The notes under the pieces: generated by a model
What the model was told of the DNA's origin: nothing
Seen by the model: only the letters and a program-made list of their open reading frames with translations
Database searches by the model: none
Shown: positions 23,520 to 32,795 of the stretch, one piece after another
How the letters are laid out: each line of letters starts with the position of its first letter
Numbering within the stretch: position 1 is the first letter of the stretch
Source of the DNA: a virus
Strand: one strand, 5' to 3'
IMG/VR virus record: IMGVR_UViG_3300023178_003561
Location: 1 to 64,000 of that record
DNA: 64,000 nt
Program-made: the position numbers and the translations under genes

Positions 23520-26183
23520 TTAGAACTCAAACAATTTGTTGAAGGTGTTTGTGGTCTCTGTGCTCTGCACGTCCCATTTCAGCACGCCAATCAGGTTGTC
23601 TATCTTCTGGTCAAGTATGGTGCTCTCCATTGCATCAGCGTCGAACGGCAGTTCCTTGAACCATTCCGGTATACGCAGTTCGTCCACAGGATACGCTATG
23701 CTGGTGTAACCCAACGGATTGCTTTTGAGCTTACACACAATTACCTTGGCACCATCTGTGATCGGCATACTGTACTTGTCGCCATACATCTCCCTGCACC
23801 TGTTCCAGTTCATGCTGGCCCTCACGTGTCCCGGCATGTTGGTTTTGCCTTTCTTGTTCTCCTCTTCCGTGTACTTGGTCATGTTGTTTGCTCTCTTTGG
23901 AGAGCCTTTTTCCCAACCTGGCCTTGCCTTGAAGTCGGCCCTGAATTCGCTGATCTTGTCTAGCACTTGCTTTTCCGTCTTGCCAGTCAGTACCATGTAC
24001 AGCAGGTCACTCAAGAAGTCTTGCACGTACACCGGAGTATCTGATCGTTTAAGGTCGAGACCCATCGCCTTCATCTTCCCTTCCTTGCCCTCAACATCCG
24101 TCCGTGTGCCTTCCTTGTCATAGTAGAGCACTGCATATCTTTTCTTTGTGATGAACAGTCCTTTAGAAGCAACGAGTTCTCTGCCTGCCTTTATGACCTC
24201 TCCACGTGTGCTTGGCGTGTGGAAAGCCTTTGTCATGAATGCTTTGAATGAACCATTCACTTCGTCTGATATCTTATCATAAAGTGCAACCACTGAATCT
24301 TTTGTCCACGGGATCGTGCCTTCGTTGATTTCTTTTTGCAGTGTCTTGTGTGCAGTGAAATACACAGAATCTGTGTCTCCATAAACCACGCTCTCACCTT
24401 TGTGGTCATATTTTCCTGCAACGATCTCGTTGACCTTGCTGGCCATGTGTTTGGTTATACATCTTCCTGTCAGTGTAACTGATTGTCCAATCCTGATGTC
24501 AAAGAACCTGCACCCTGGATTCAAGATTGCACCATACAGGCTGTTCAGATTAATCTTCTTGACAAGTTGTCTCTTGTCCCAGTACTCCCTTTCTATCTCG
24601 TTGTCACCACACTCACGCATTTTCTGTTGCATTTCTTGACGTTCTGCGTACCAACGTTTCAATAATCCCGGAATGATAGCCTCGTATTCGTATGTGAATA
24701 TCGTACCGTTCGCACTCAACATCCACTTGTTGTTGCCATCGAATATTATCTCGTACAGTTGTGCCGCACTCATCCTCACACTGGTCTTGTCTTCCCAGTC
24801 CACAATTATCTCAGTGCCCTTCTCTTGATTCATCACGGCCTGATATTCCCAACTTCCAAATTGGCTGTCCCATGCGGCCGCGAATGATTTCTTGGCGTGT
24901 TTGGCCCTGTTTATTTCCGCTGATGTGATAACCGGACGTATCTGTCCCACTATGGTCTCAGGTCCCATGTTGAGTGCTCTAATCACACTGGGATATAGAC
25001 TGTTGATGTCAATGGATCCTATCCAGTCGTGTATTCCTTTGGTTGGCGTGGCCACGTAAGCACCCGCCGCTGGTTGATTCTCCTCACCTTCTTTTTTGTA
25101 TTTCCTGCCTGGCACCTGCATTCCTCTTCTGTGCGCTTCGTTGACTATTGCTTGTTCTGTCACCGCGACCGCACCCATTGTGGTCTGTAGTAGTACAGTG
25201 TTCTGGTGTGCTATCTCGTTCGCAAGTTCTATGAACTTCAGTTTCTTTTCGAGTTTGGCCAATAATGCTGTGTCTTGTCTGTTGTATTCTATGAATAGTC
25301 CAAAATCATTCTTGTATAGATTATCTAAGGAACCTTCGTACACGGTTTTCTTCTCGCCCAGTTCGTGTTCGCCTATCGCATCTAGTCTGAAACTGTGTCT
25401 CTCTTCGTATGTGTACTTTCTGTATAGTTCTAGCAAATCCAAGTGTACTCTGCCCACGAGATCAAAACTCAACTGCTCTCTGCCATACTTCTCAAAAACT
25501 CTTCTTTTTGGTTTCTCTCCCCAGAAACACAATCGCCTTGTGTCATCTCCACTCAACACTTTTTGTATTCTTCCCACGGTGTATGGGATATCGTAACCCT
25601 CACTGTTCCAACCTGACAGTATGTCTGCGTCCTCAACAAGTTGTAGGAAAGCGTCAAGCATGTCTTTCTCTTTCTCGAACAACATGGTGTTGTCGAATCT
25701 CTTTGTTAGTTCTTCCGCGTCCTGCATACTGATTGTCTTAGGCGGCACTGCCAGTGTGATCAGTTGATCCGTCCAACTCATGTAACAACTTATGGCAGTT
25801 ATGGGCATGAACGGATCATCTGTTGTGGAGTAACCTCGATCTGGATCGAAGTCTACCTCGATATCAAAGAACATCACGTTCAGTTTTGGAGTTTCCTTAC
25901 CTAGGTAATTCTCTTCCAGACACCTGAACACAGGATTGATATCGTGTTCATAAAGTTGCTTGTTTGATCTTATACGTTGCTCTTTTATGAATTCTTTTGA
26001 TGTTGAACACACCACTCTCTGCAATGGCTCACCTGTCATACCTCTGTGTTTGCCCCTTGCGTCTGGATAGTAGAACACGTATCTGGCATCATACTCCGTG
26101 AATATCCTGCCCTTCTTGGGATCACGTTCTACAACGTAAATCCTGTCCTCGTCTTTTTTGTATAATGCGTCTATGTAACTCAT
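23520..26183 (-). CDS. 43: family B DNA polymerase (T4 gp43-like)
   Basis: 887 residues. Exonuclease sites: FFDIEVD at 105-111 (Exo I), GWNSEGYDIPY (Exo II) and YNRQDTALL (Exo III). Polymerase sites: SIDINSLYPSVI (motif A), KINLNSLYGA (motif B) and VYGDTDSVYF (motif C with DTD). The order and length match the replicative polymerase of T4-like phages, with proofreading intact. ORF complete, no intein or split as seen in some relatives. Confidence 0.96.
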   Translation of the reverse strand: MSYIDALYKKDEDRIYVVERDPKKGRIFTEYDARYVFYYPDARGKHRGMTGEPLQRVVCSTSKEFIKEQRIRSNKQLYEHDINPVFRCLEENYLGKETPKLNVMFFDIEVDFDPDRGYSTTDDPFMPITAISCYMSWTDQLITLAVPPKTISMQDAEELTKRFDNTMLFEKEKDMLDAFLQLVEDADILSGWNSEGYDIPYTVGRIQKVLSGDDTRRLCFWGEKPKRRVFEKYGREQLSFDLVGRVHLDLLELYRKYTYEERHSFRLDAIGEHELGEKKTVYEGSLDNLYKNDFGLFIEYNRQDTALLAKLEKKLKFIELANEIAHQNTVLLQTTMGAVAVTEQAIVNEAHRRGMQVPGRKYKKEGEENQPAAGAYVATPTKGIHDWIGSIDINSLYPSVIRALNMGPETIVGQIRPVITSAEINRAKHAKKSFAAAWDSQFGSWEYQAVMNQEKGTEIIVDWEDKTSVRMSAAQLYEIIFDGNNKWMLSANGTIFTYEYEAIIPGLLKRWYAERQEMQQKMRECGDNEIEREYWDKRQLVKKINLNSLYGAILNPGCRFFDIRIGQSVTLTGRCITKHMASKVNEIVAGKYDHKGESVVYGDTDSVYFTAHKTLQKEINEGTIPWTKDSVVALYDKISDEVNGSFKAFMTKAFHTPSTRGEVIKAGRELVASKGLFITKKRYAVLYYDKEGTRTDVEGKEGKMKAMGLDLKRSDTPVYVQDFLSDLLYMVLTGKTEKQVLDKISEFRADFKARPGWEKGSPKRANNMTKYTEEENKKGKTNMPGHVRASMNWNRCREMYGDKYSMPITDGAKVIVCKLKSNPLGYTSIAYPVDELRIPEWFKELPFDADAMESTILDQKIDNLIGVLKWDVQSTETTNTFNKLFEF

Positions 26184-26184
26184 A

Positions 26185-26469
26185 CTACCACCAATAACTT
26201 GCTACGCCATATCCGTAGACATTTATGATTGAGAAGTAGCCAGTGATCATCATAACGAACGCGGCGTTCCTCCTATAGGAAGCATAACATTGAGTCACCG
26301 CACCCACAAAGAATGCAGGATAGACTATTGTCATGTCTGGGTCTGCGGCCGTTATCGCAAGTGTGAGGCTGGCTCCAACCGTGAATATGAAACTGATCAG
26401 TTCGAAATAGAATGCGATCCTGTCACTTTCAAAACTACGAAGCCAGAAGGATCTGACTTTCGCTAACAT
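26185..26469 (-). CDS. small membrane protein
   Basis: 94 residues with three hydrophobic segments (IAFYFELISFIFTVGASLTL, YPAFFVGAVTQCYAS, AAFVMMITGYFSIINVYGY). The charged N-terminus probably faces the cytoplasm. A small membrane protein next to the polymerase gene is common in marine T4-like phages; its role is unknown. TAATG overlap with the DsbA-like gene. Confidence 0.68.
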   Translation of the reverse strand: MLAKVRSFWLRSFESDRIAFYFELISFIFTVGASLTLAITAADPDMTIVYPAFFVGAVTQCYASYRRNAAFVMMITGYFSIINVYGYGVASYWW

Positions 26470-26726
26470 TAAAGTTTGCCGGCTGTGTTTAGTATGCTCT
26501 CCAGCGTGTCCATCTCGTCAGCGATGTTCTGGTAGTTGCCTTTGTGAGCAACGGATATCGCTTTGTTGATTAGTGCTGGTTTGAGTTCTAGTTCTTCTGC
26601 GATTGCTTTTACTGTGTCTTTTAATCCACTTTTCAAGTCCTCAACCTCACCTAGTACCTGTGAGCCTTGGGAAATTATTTGGATCAATTTTTGCTTTTCA
26701 GCGTCATTGAAGTTTCTTACTGCCAT
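26469..26726 (-). CDS. dsbA: DsbA-like dsDNA-binding/late transcription protein
   Basis: 85 residues. Size and the C-terminal helical pattern (LELKPALINKAISVAHKGNY then MDTLESIL) resemble T4 DsbA, which has ELGVDGKMFNRLLALYHKDN at the same place. In T4, DsbA binds double-stranded DNA at late promoters. Ribosome site AAGGAG and a promoter precede it. The name is the T4 gene and not the thiol oxidase. Confidence 0.62.
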   Translation of the reverse strand: MAVRNFNDAEKQKLIQIISQGSQVLGEVEDLKSGLKDTVKAIAEELELKPALINKAISVAHKGNYQNIADEMDTLESILNTAGKL

Positions 26727-26745
26727 ATTTTTCTCCTTTTTTAAT

Positions 26746-26774
26746 ATATTAATGCCTTTAAATTATTTTGTCAA
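26746..26774 (-). promoter_or_regulatory. sigma70-type promoter for the dsbA-polymerase run
   Basis: Minus-strand TTGACA (26769-26774), 17-base spacer, TAATAT (26746-26751), upstream of AAGGAG and the ATG at 26726. The -35 covers the Leu-Thr codons at the end of the upstream gene. Confidence 0.68.
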
Positions 26775-27458
26775 TTTATTAAAGTACGATAACCCGCTGA
26801 TCCTCTCGTGCCAGTTCATTCTAGTCCTTTTATCATCTACGTAGATGACATCGCTTATTTTACCAACATCACTTTTTACAACTTTTTCCAGATAAAGGCA
26901 ATCTTCTAGCACCGCCTCGAGTACGTGAGTGGAATACACCACTATGTTGTTTGTAATAATTCTTTGCGGCATCGCACAAACTTGTTTTTTTATTGTGTTC
27001 ATGAATTTAGGTGATCCATAATGGTACTGCACAAAAGTTTCTAGATTGGGCATAATCTCAAAATTAACATCTGAAAGTGGTGGAGTGATAGAACTGAGGA
27101 AGTCAACATTTTGCAACATGGGTTGTTGATACTTTTCCTCGATAAATTCATACCTTCCTTGATACCAATATTTTTCGATGTACTGTCTATGTTTGACTTT
27201 ACACCAATCAGACACCGGAGTAGGGTCCACGTTTGTGCATTCTGTGATTGAGTCCACCTTGTGTTGTGATACAAAAAAATCGAGGTTACTAAACCCTCCT
27301 ATCCAACCAATCCTCTTGGCCCTAGTGTGTTCAAGCACCCTGTTAAGCACAAAATAGTCCTGAAAATTCAGCCCATAGAGATCGCTGTCATCCCGTAGTA
27401 TTTTTGGTTGTGCCTGCATGTCTTTGAGCACATGATACCAATGTTTGTAATCTATCAT
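26763..27458 (-). CDS. hypothetical protein
   Basis: 231 residues. An N-terminal alpha/beta region includes RIGWIGGFSNLDFFVSQHK and a later ITNNIVVYSTHVLEAVLEDC, reminiscent of a degenerate methyltransferase-like fold, but no clear SAM motif is present. A TATAAT lies upstream without a good -35. Assigned only as unknown. The ORF ends ...LTK, its final codons providing a promoter -35. Confidence 0.62.
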   Translation of the reverse strand: MIDYKHWYHVLKDMQAQPKILRDDSDLYGLNFQDYFVLNRVLEHTRAKRIGWIGGFSNLDFFVSQHKVDSITECTNVDPTPVSDWCKVKHRQYIEKYWYQGRYEFIEEKYQQPMLQNVDFLSSITPPLSDVNFEIMPNLETFVQYHYGSPKFMNTIKKQVCAMPQRIITNNIVVYSTHVLEAVLEDCLYLEKVVKSDVGKISDVIYVDDKRTRMNWHERISGLSYFNKLTK

Positions 27459-27509
27459 CTATTTTTAATTATAGATGTTAGTAACTGAATATTTTTTTTT
27501 GAGATAGGC

Positions 27510-27905
27510 TTATTTCTTCTTAGTGGCCACGTTTATCGCTTTACCACGCCTGTCAGGATTTGGGTCTTTCCTTCTTTTCCTGCGTGCCGCTGACGCTCTG
27601 CCCTTCTTACCAAGTGCGTATGCTTTTTTGGCAGGTAGGCATTTTGGCTTACCTTCACCTTTTGACCTGCCGCCGCATGATCCTCTGATCTTTCCTCCAG
27701 GCCCCATTCGCACCCATTTGTCCTTAAACCATTTCTTGAGGTCCTCATGCAGAGTCTCATTGAAGACTAGACCACCACAGTTGATGCAGAAGTCCACATC
27801 CTCTTTTTTGACGCAGTTGGGCACACGCTTGCCGAACATGGTCTTCATGCCCTTCTTCTCGTACCCCTTCCAGCACTTCTCTGTGATTACGTCTGTGATC
27901 CTCAT
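27510..27905 (-). CDS. basic Cys-rich virion-associated protein with CTS-like N-terminus
   Basis: 131 residues starting MRITDVITE, which fits the short N-terminal motif shared by many genes in this block and resembles the T4 capsid-targeting sequence (cleavage after I/L-x-E). The middle has a CINCGG metal-type pair; the C-terminus is very basic (KKGRASAARRKRRK). Likely packaged or DNA-binding, of DUF5872-like module type. ATGA overlap with its upstream gene. Confidence 0.68.
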   Translation of the reverse strand: MRITDVITEKCWKGYEKKGMKTMFGKRVPNCVKKEDVDFCINCGGLVFNETLHEDLKKWFKDKWVRMGPGGKIRGSCGGRSKGEGKPKCLPAKKAYALGKKGRASAARRKRRKDPNPDRRGKAINVATKKK

Positions 27906-28084
27906 TTGCTCTTGTTACCCCAGTTGGCCGCACCTTTTTTACGACACTGCACTAGAGCACCAGAGGCATAGGCCGATGGCCATACTTTGTATCTTGATTT
28001 GACTTTGTGGTAGCAGGCGTCCTTCTTCTCGGCCAACGCCTCGAACTCTTGTTCAGTAATGCCAACTACTTCACGGATTTGCAT
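27902..28084 (-). CDS. small KxRYKVWPSAYASGA-module protein with CTS-like N-terminus
   Basis: 60 residues from the ATG at 28084. N-terminus MQIREVVGITE matches the CTS-like motif. Then comes a helix and the module YHKVKSRYKVWPSAYASG at residues 25-42, followed by ALVQCRKKGAANWG; I recall this module from many marine phages and large viruses. Two cysteines and high basic charge suggest metal or nucleic-acid binding. Probably in the virion. Confidence 0.66.
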   Translation of the reverse strand: MQIREVVGITEQEFEALAEKKDACYHKVKSRYKVWPSAYASGALVQCRKKGAANWGNKSK

Positions 28085-28085
28085 A

Positions 28086-29147
28086 CTACCACTTTCTGCA
28101 CGACCAATATCTTGCTTTGGTCTTAGGTCCTGGGTTGGCACAGTTGTGTCTAGCCCTGAAACTTTTTCTCGCCTTTGGATTTGACTTACGGATTTTCATT
28201 GTTTTCTGTCCGGCTTTTCTCGCTGAACTTCCGCCGTGTCCAAAATTAACTTTTTTAACGTTGCCTGTTTTTGGATCCTTGACATACACTTTGAATTTCT
28301 TAACATCACCACGCATTGGTTTGTTCAGTGGTACTTTCCTACCTCTGTATTCTGCGTCAAACAATTCGGTCTCGTCTTCTGGGAAACCCAATTCACCGAA
28401 CGCTTCGTAGAATGCATCGTCGTCCTCGAAGGTCATTTCGTCCGCTTCTGGGAATGGTTGGTATGATTCTAATTGGGCATAATATTCTTTTGCAACCTCT
28501 AACCAAAGTTTGCCATCGATGCCTTCTGCGGATAAAACTTCCACGTAATCGCCCCCGGCATTGTATTTTTTACTGATACTCATTATTTGTTCTGGAGATA
28601 TTTTTTTGTCGGCTTTTTCGTTATAGTCTTCGATTAGGTCACCTATGTCTTCATTAATGTTTCCATCGCCTGAGCCATCTGTGTGATGTTTGACCGCCAA
28701 CATATATGCTTGTTTGATATAGTCGCTGTTGTCGTCTTCCTGCACCGCTGATTCATCCATTGCCAGGTCGTCTTCCACCTGTCCCAGTGCTGTAAGAGCC
28801 GATGTCTTCCTGTCATCATCTATTGGCAGTTCTGCTATCCTATCTTTCATAGCCGAAATGTCTAACATAAGTTTTGTGTAATCTATGTCGCTGTCTTTTG
28901 GTGCTTCGTTAGTTGGGACGTTCAAACCATCTATTCTACTGATTAAACTTTTCATGTCTTCCATAGTAATTGATTCTCCCATCTTCATTTGTGTTGGATC
29001 CTTTGTAAATTGTACTGTTTTATTTAACCCTCTACTGCCCGCCGATGCAGGTGATTGCACCTGTCTGCCCGCATCTACATGTCCTTGATCACGCAGTTTT
29101 ACTGTGTCATCAACATATTTGCCGTAGTTGTAGGGTATTGAGCTCAT
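28086..29147 (-). CDS. large acidic virion protein with basic Cys C-terminal module
   Basis: 353 residues. The N-terminal 250 residues are acidic and helical. The C-terminal 85 form a basic module: KKFKVYVKDPKTGNVKKVNFG, MKIRKSNPKARKSFRARHNC and KARYWSCRKW, shared by many marine T4-like phages. A late promoter motif ATAAATAC lies six bases upstream of the ATG, so it is expressed late and is likely structural or packaged. Confidence 0.7.
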   Translation of the reverse strand: MSSIPYNYGKYVDDTVKLRDQGHVDAGRQVQSPASAGSRGLNKTVQFTKDPTQMKMGESITMEDMKSLISRIDGLNVPTNEAPKDSDIDYTKLMLDISAMKDRIAELPIDDDRKTSALTALGQVEDDLAMDESAVQEDDNSDYIKQAYMLAVKHHTDGSGDGNINEDIGDLIEDYNEKADKKISPEQIMSISKKYNAGGDYVEVLSAEGIDGKLWLEVAKEYYAQLESYQPFPEADEMTFEDDDAFYEAFGELGFPEDETELFDAEYRGRKVPLNKPMRGDVKKFKVYVKDPKTGNVKKVNFGHGGSSARKAGQKTMKIRKSNPKARKSFRARHNCANPGPKTKARYWSCRKW

Positions 29148-29152
29148 TTTAC

Positions 29153-29160
29153 GTATTTAT
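29153..29160 (-). promoter_or_regulatory. late promoter motif ATAAATAC
   Basis: Exact T4-like late -10 element on the minus strand, six bases upstream of the ATG at 29147 and overlapping the end of the next gene. Confidence 0.6.
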
Positions 29161-29798
29161 TTCCACAGCACCATCTTGAAACGCTCTTTTTCTATGCCAA
29201 AGAAGCGTGTTTTCCACTCGCTCTGTTCGAAAAAACCCAACTGATGCCATTCTGACTTGCGTTCCAGCATCACTTTCGCTCTTTCGTCCCAGTCCTGGTT
29301 CAACAGGAACTCCTCCATCCGTGCTTTCTTGTCAGCAATCTCGTTGTATTCGAAACCGTCATACTCCCAGTGTAGCAGTTCAAACACGTTGCCGTCCCTG
29401 TCACAGTAGTCTATGCTGAAGTCCAGACCCCACTTGGGCTTCATTGCCACTAGTTTGTTGAACTGTGGTCTGTAAGATGCCCAGTTTTGCAGTTGGTGTA
29501 GGGCATCACCGGCGTAACCCTTCCTTTCGAACATCACCGCATGATTGATGTGTGGTCCAGACTCAGGTGAGTCGTCTTCAAACCATGTTTTTCTTAGGGT
29601 GATGTGTTCTCCATCCCTGTGTTTTGTGGTAGTTTCACCGTTGGCCACAGCATATAGTTGTTCTAGTTTGGTAAGATCATATCCGTTCTGGTCAAACAGT
29701 TCCACGGCCTCTTTGGGTGGACAGGCGAAAACACTTTTCACACGTTCATACCAGTATGGTTCGGGATTGAATTTGTTGTCGGTCAAGTGTAATCGCAT
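29157..29798 (-). CDS. conserved hypothetical virion-region protein
   Basis: 213 residues, soluble, rich in Trp and Glu (WEYDGFEY, WDERAKVML). No CTS-like start. The family is not recognised, but its composition and late-promoter-like TTAAATAC upstream suit a late gene. Possibly a tail or capsid accessory protein. Confidence 0.6.
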   Translation of the reverse strand: MRLHLTDNKFNPEPYWYERVKSVFACPPKEAVELFDQNGYDLTKLEQLYAVANGETTTKHRDGEHITLRKTWFEDDSPESGPHINHAVMFERKGYAGDALHQLQNWASYRPQFNKLVAMKPKWGLDFSIDYCDRDGNVFELLHWEYDGFEYNEIADKKARMEEFLLNQDWDERAKVMLERKSEWHQLGFFEQSEWKTRFFGIEKERFKMVLWK

Positions 29799-29816
29799 AC
29801 ACTTGTATTTAAAAAA

Positions 29817-30053
29817 TTACTCGTCTTCCTCGTCCAGCCATCCCTCATTCCTGAGGTACATCAGCAGTGCGGCAACTGGCCAGAAGAATATCAACAACAT
29901 GCCCACTGCGGCCTTGGAACCGAAGTGCAGGCTTAGGTAGTAGTGTCCCAGCACAGGCACTATGCCCCCGATGAGAAACATAATGACCACCCTCATGTAG
30001 AAGGGTGGACGTTTTGAAAACAATAGCCAGATGAAATTTACAAGTTTTTGCAC
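29817..30053 (-). CDS. small membrane protein
   Basis: 78 residues beginning at GTG (AGGAG about 12 bases upstream). Two hydrophobic helices (FYMRVVIMFLIGGIVPVLGHY and AAVGMLLIFFWPVAALLMYL) and an acidic tail ending EEDE. Function unknown. An alternative start could shorten it, but the helices would remain. Confidence 0.55.
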   Translation of the reverse strand: MQKLVNFIWLLFSKRPPFYMRVVIMFLIGGIVPVLGHYYLSLHFGSKAAVGMLLIFFWPVAALLMYLRNEGWLDEEDE

Positions 30054-30071
30054 ACTTGTATATATCTCCTA

Positions 30072-30920
30072 CTATTTCTTTACTGCCGGATCTAAATCGT
30101 TTGTGAACTTGTCTTCAGTCGGAAGTTCAACGTCCTCGCCCATCTCATCGTCATCGTCGAATTCCTTGTCAAGCATCGGCACTTCGCCGTCTGTGTCCTT
30201 CTCGTCTGACTTGTCTTCCGCTTCCTTGTCGTGGGCTTTTGCCTCTGGTCTATGAGGTTCTGAAGTGTTTCTCTCTGCGTCTGCGATCACTTCCTCTTCT
30301 GGTGCTTCTGCCTTCTCAGCGTCTGCTATGATCTCAGTAGTCTCTGGAGTCTTGATGAGAATGCTTGATGATTCCTCGTTGTAAACTGCCTCATTGTCTG
30401 AGATTGTGTTGTAAAGTTCCACGAGTTGAGAATCTTCCGCGTTCTTGATATATTCCGCGATATCTTTTGTGATAACTTCTCTGAATGATTTTGAGTCATA
30501 TGTCTGTTCTTCTTTTTGTTCTGACTTTAACTCGGCCAACTGTGCCTCTAGTTCTGCTATCTTATCTAACCTGTTTACTTCTTCATTTACTTCTTTTTTT
30601 ATTGTTGTTGCAATAGATGTGTCAGCGTCTGCTTCTTTGATGGCTTTTGTGATTACTGATTCTGTTTTTGGTTCTTCTGTTATGCTCTCAACCAGTTTCT
30701 CCGCTTTTGGTGAAACTTTTGTTGGCTCAACGTATTCCTTTATGCCCGCTAACTTGGCAATGTCAGCCAATGTGATGTCTTTGTCATCTAAAACTTTTGG
30801 TTCTGAATTGGCCGCTTCCATAAGTTCCGCCCTCTCCTGCTCGGGAGTCATGTTGCTCATTGCATTCAAACGGGCCACTAGGTCTCTGAAACTTGTTTCT
30901 GGTGATTGTTTTTTTGCCAT
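30072..30920 (-). CDS. acidic coiled-coil protein, possibly scaffold- or head-associated
   Basis: 282 residues, dominated by Glu, Asp, Lys, Ala. A short motif DIAKLAGIKEYVEP near 50-64 recurs in marine phage virion proteins. A coiled coil spans about 110-140 (LDKIAELEAQLAELKSEQK), and the last 70 residues are extremely acidic. The composition resembles prohead scaffold proteins of the T4 type, though it is not a clear homologue of gp22. A perfect late promoter precedes it. Confidence 0.62.
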   Translation of the reverse strand: MAKKQSPETSFRDLVARLNAMSNMTPEQERAELMEAANSEPKVLDDKDITLADIAKLAGIKEYVEPTKVSPKAEKLVESITEEPKTESVITKAIKEADADTSIATTIKKEVNEEVNRLDKIAELEAQLAELKSEQKEEQTYDSKSFREVITKDIAEYIKNAEDSQLVELYNTISDNEAVYNEESSSILIKTPETTEIIADAEKAEAPEEEVIADAERNTSEPHRPEAKAHDKEAEDKSDEKDTDGEVPMLDKEFDDDDEMGEDVELPTEDKFTNDLDPAVKK

Positions 30921-30925
30921 ACGAA

Positions 30926-30933
30926 GTATTTAT
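30926..30933 (-). promoter_or_regulatory. late promoter motif ATAAATAC
   Basis: Minus-strand late -10 element five bases before the ATG at 30920. Confidence 0.62.
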
Positions 30934-30946
30934 TATTGTTACAGTT

Positions 30947-32425
30947 TTATTTAATGCGTTGTTCAAGCCTCACTGCTAGTCGTGATTCGTATGCTAGGCC
31001 TTCCGTTTGGATGAATTTGCTGTATTTGTCCTGCATACCCTTGATGAAGTTGAGATCTTTACCAGAACTCAGCCTGACTTTGACAGCACTTAGGTCACCT
31101 TTTATCATTTTTGCCAGTTCGTCGTTGCCCTGGTCCTGCGCCATTTCCAGTGCTTTCTCCATCGCCGCCACTGCCGGCACGCTCCTGTCTATGGCGTCCT
31201 GTATGGAATTAACTCCAGCCAATCCTGCAACGATCACACCCGCCATTGCGAGGTTCCTGGCCCAGTCTTTCAATCCTTCTTCCAGTTGTACATCCTCGTT
31301 TTTTGGATACATCTTGTCTAGTAATTCGATTGTTTGATTGATGCCACCTAGGTATGCCTGTGCCTTTGCTTTCAATGACATAGTGCTCTCACCTCTAATA
31401 ATTGCTTTTGCCATGTCTCGACCGTACTTGAGTGTGCCCAGCGCCTTTCCAACTGCCCTAGGATCCTCGTTTATCTCGTCTTCCTTCTTGGGCTTGCCGT
31501 GTTTGTTGTGTTGTGCCCACGCTATGGCGTAGGGTGCGCCCTTGTCCTTGAATTTCTTCTTTAACGCTTTCACCTGCTTCTCCCTGCCCGGGGGTGCTTC
31601 CTCGTCCGTGTCTTTCCTCTGTTCTTTGGCTATCTCTTTTTCAACTTCGTTCACTCTTTTTGCCAGTATCCTCATCATGCCTGGTTTTGTGTCAACGTCA
31701 TCTATAGTAGTCTCTTTTGCTAAGATCTCGTCAATATGTTTCTGTACTATGCCCGCGTGTCTCTGTAAAATGTTTGCGTCTAATTCTTCTCTGTAGGGAT
31801 TCAATTTCTGATATTCCTCGTAGTTGTGTACGCCCTGTAGGTAGTCAGCGGCCTTGTTAAGTTTGCTCTGCACCCAACCTTCTAGGTCGTCACCCTTGCG
31901 GATCATGTCCATCAACTCTATCGCATACTTGGCGGTGTGGTACAGTGTTGATTTGCTCATGTGTCCCTCGCCTGCGTCTTCGCCAAACTTGCTGATCTCT
32001 TCTTGGTCTCTGCCTGTTTGGTCTAGGAATTTCAAATCCTTTGCTGTGACATCGTTTTCACCTTCATCTTCACCGTATGAGATTGTGTAGATGCCTTCGT
32101 CGTCATCTGTGTAGTCCACGATCCTCACGATCCTGCCTGTTTTGATTTCTCTTGCGTAGTCACCGATCTGTTCTCTTGATTCCGTCATGCCGCCGTCATC
32201 GTACAGTCCGGCCTTCTCGCCCTGCATGTAGCCGTGTACCTTTTTCACGTAGTCTCCCGCAAGGTCGATCTTCTTGGCGACCCACGCCTCCATCTCCGCG
32301 GCATCGTCTATCATGTTGTGTATCTTGATCGCGTGTCGGCCGATCTTGAGCAATTGGTTCAAGGCCATTGAAGCCTCGTATGTGTCAGCCTCAACGGGTT
32401 GGTTGTGCAACTCGTTCATCTTCAT
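30947..32425 (-). CDS. modular virion-region protein with duplicated helical domain
   Basis: 492 residues. A helical unit is present twice: residues about 25-68 (AWVAKKIDLAGDYVKKVHGY) and 163-203 (GWVQSKLNKAADYLQGVHNY). A short module KGAPYAIAWAQHNKHGKPKK follows near 290-310; I recall similar ones in phage virion proteins. The C-terminal third is helical with a hydrophobic segment (ARNLAMAGVIVAGLAG). No enzymatic motif. Probably a structural or injected protein; the exact role is unknown. Confidence 0.68.
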   Translation of the reverse strand: MKMNELHNQPVEADTYEASMALNQLLKIGRHAIKIHNMIDDAAEMEAWVAKKIDLAGDYVKKVHGYMQGEKAGLYDDGGMTESREQIGDYAREIKTGRIVRIVDYTDDDEGIYTISYGEDEGENDVTAKDLKFLDQTGRDQEEISKFGEDAGEGHMSKSTLYHTAKYAIELMDMIRKGDDLEGWVQSKLNKAADYLQGVHNYEEYQKLNPYREELDANILQRHAGIVQKHIDEILAKETTIDDVDTKPGMMRILAKRVNEVEKEIAKEQRKDTDEEAPPGREKQVKALKKKFKDKGAPYAIAWAQHNKHGKPKKEDEINEDPRAVGKALGTLKYGRDMAKAIIRGESTMSLKAKAQAYLGGINQTIELLDKMYPKNEDVQLEEGLKDWARNLAMAGVIVAGLAGVNSIQDAIDRSVPAVAAMEKALEMAQDQGNDELAKMIKGDLSAVKVRLSSGKDLNFIKGMQDKYSKFIQTEGLAYESRLAVRLEQRIK

Positions 32426-32426
32426 C

Positions 32427-32780
32427 TTAGTTGAATCCTACGTGTGTGACTTCTGGGTGTTGTTTTTTTATTCTGTTTGCTTCGATGTGATACATTTCAA
32501 CTTCATCGTATTCTTCTGACTCTTTGTCGCTGACGTTCATTCTCAAATATTTGTCAGTAGCGGCAATAAACTCATCTATCGGCGTTGAACCTGTGTTTTC
32601 AAAATCTGGATCTAATCCTATTCTTGATAGGAACATTCTTGCGTTTGCGTTTGATCTGTGTGGTGTCTTGAATTCCATATCCTTTGGATATGTCATGTAG
32701 TTCTGATCAGGATATTTTGGATCCTTGTAGTAGCCGTAAAAATCTGCGCCTTCTTTGACTGTAAATTCGTGTGCTCTCAT
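32427..32780 (-). CDS. virion-region protein with CTS-like N-terminus
   Basis: 117 residues starting MRAHEFTVKE, one of the shared N-terminal motifs. The remainder is soluble and tyrosine-rich (DFYGYYKDPKYPDQNYMTYP) with an acidic helical tail. A late promoter lies eight bases upstream. No known domain. Confidence 0.66.
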   Translation of the reverse strand: MRAHEFTVKEGADFYGYYKDPKYPDQNYMTYPKDMEFKTPHRSNANARMFLSRIGLDPDFENTGSTPIDEFIAATDKYLRMNVSDKESEEYDEVEMYHIEANRIKKQHPEVTHVGFN

Positions 32781-32787
32781 ATTATCA

Positions 32788-32795
32788 GTATTTAT
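32788..32795 (-). promoter_or_regulatory. late promoter motif ATAAATAC
   Basis: Minus-strand late -10 element upstream of the ATG at 32780, overlapping the end of the upstream Cys-rich gene. Confidence 0.62.
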
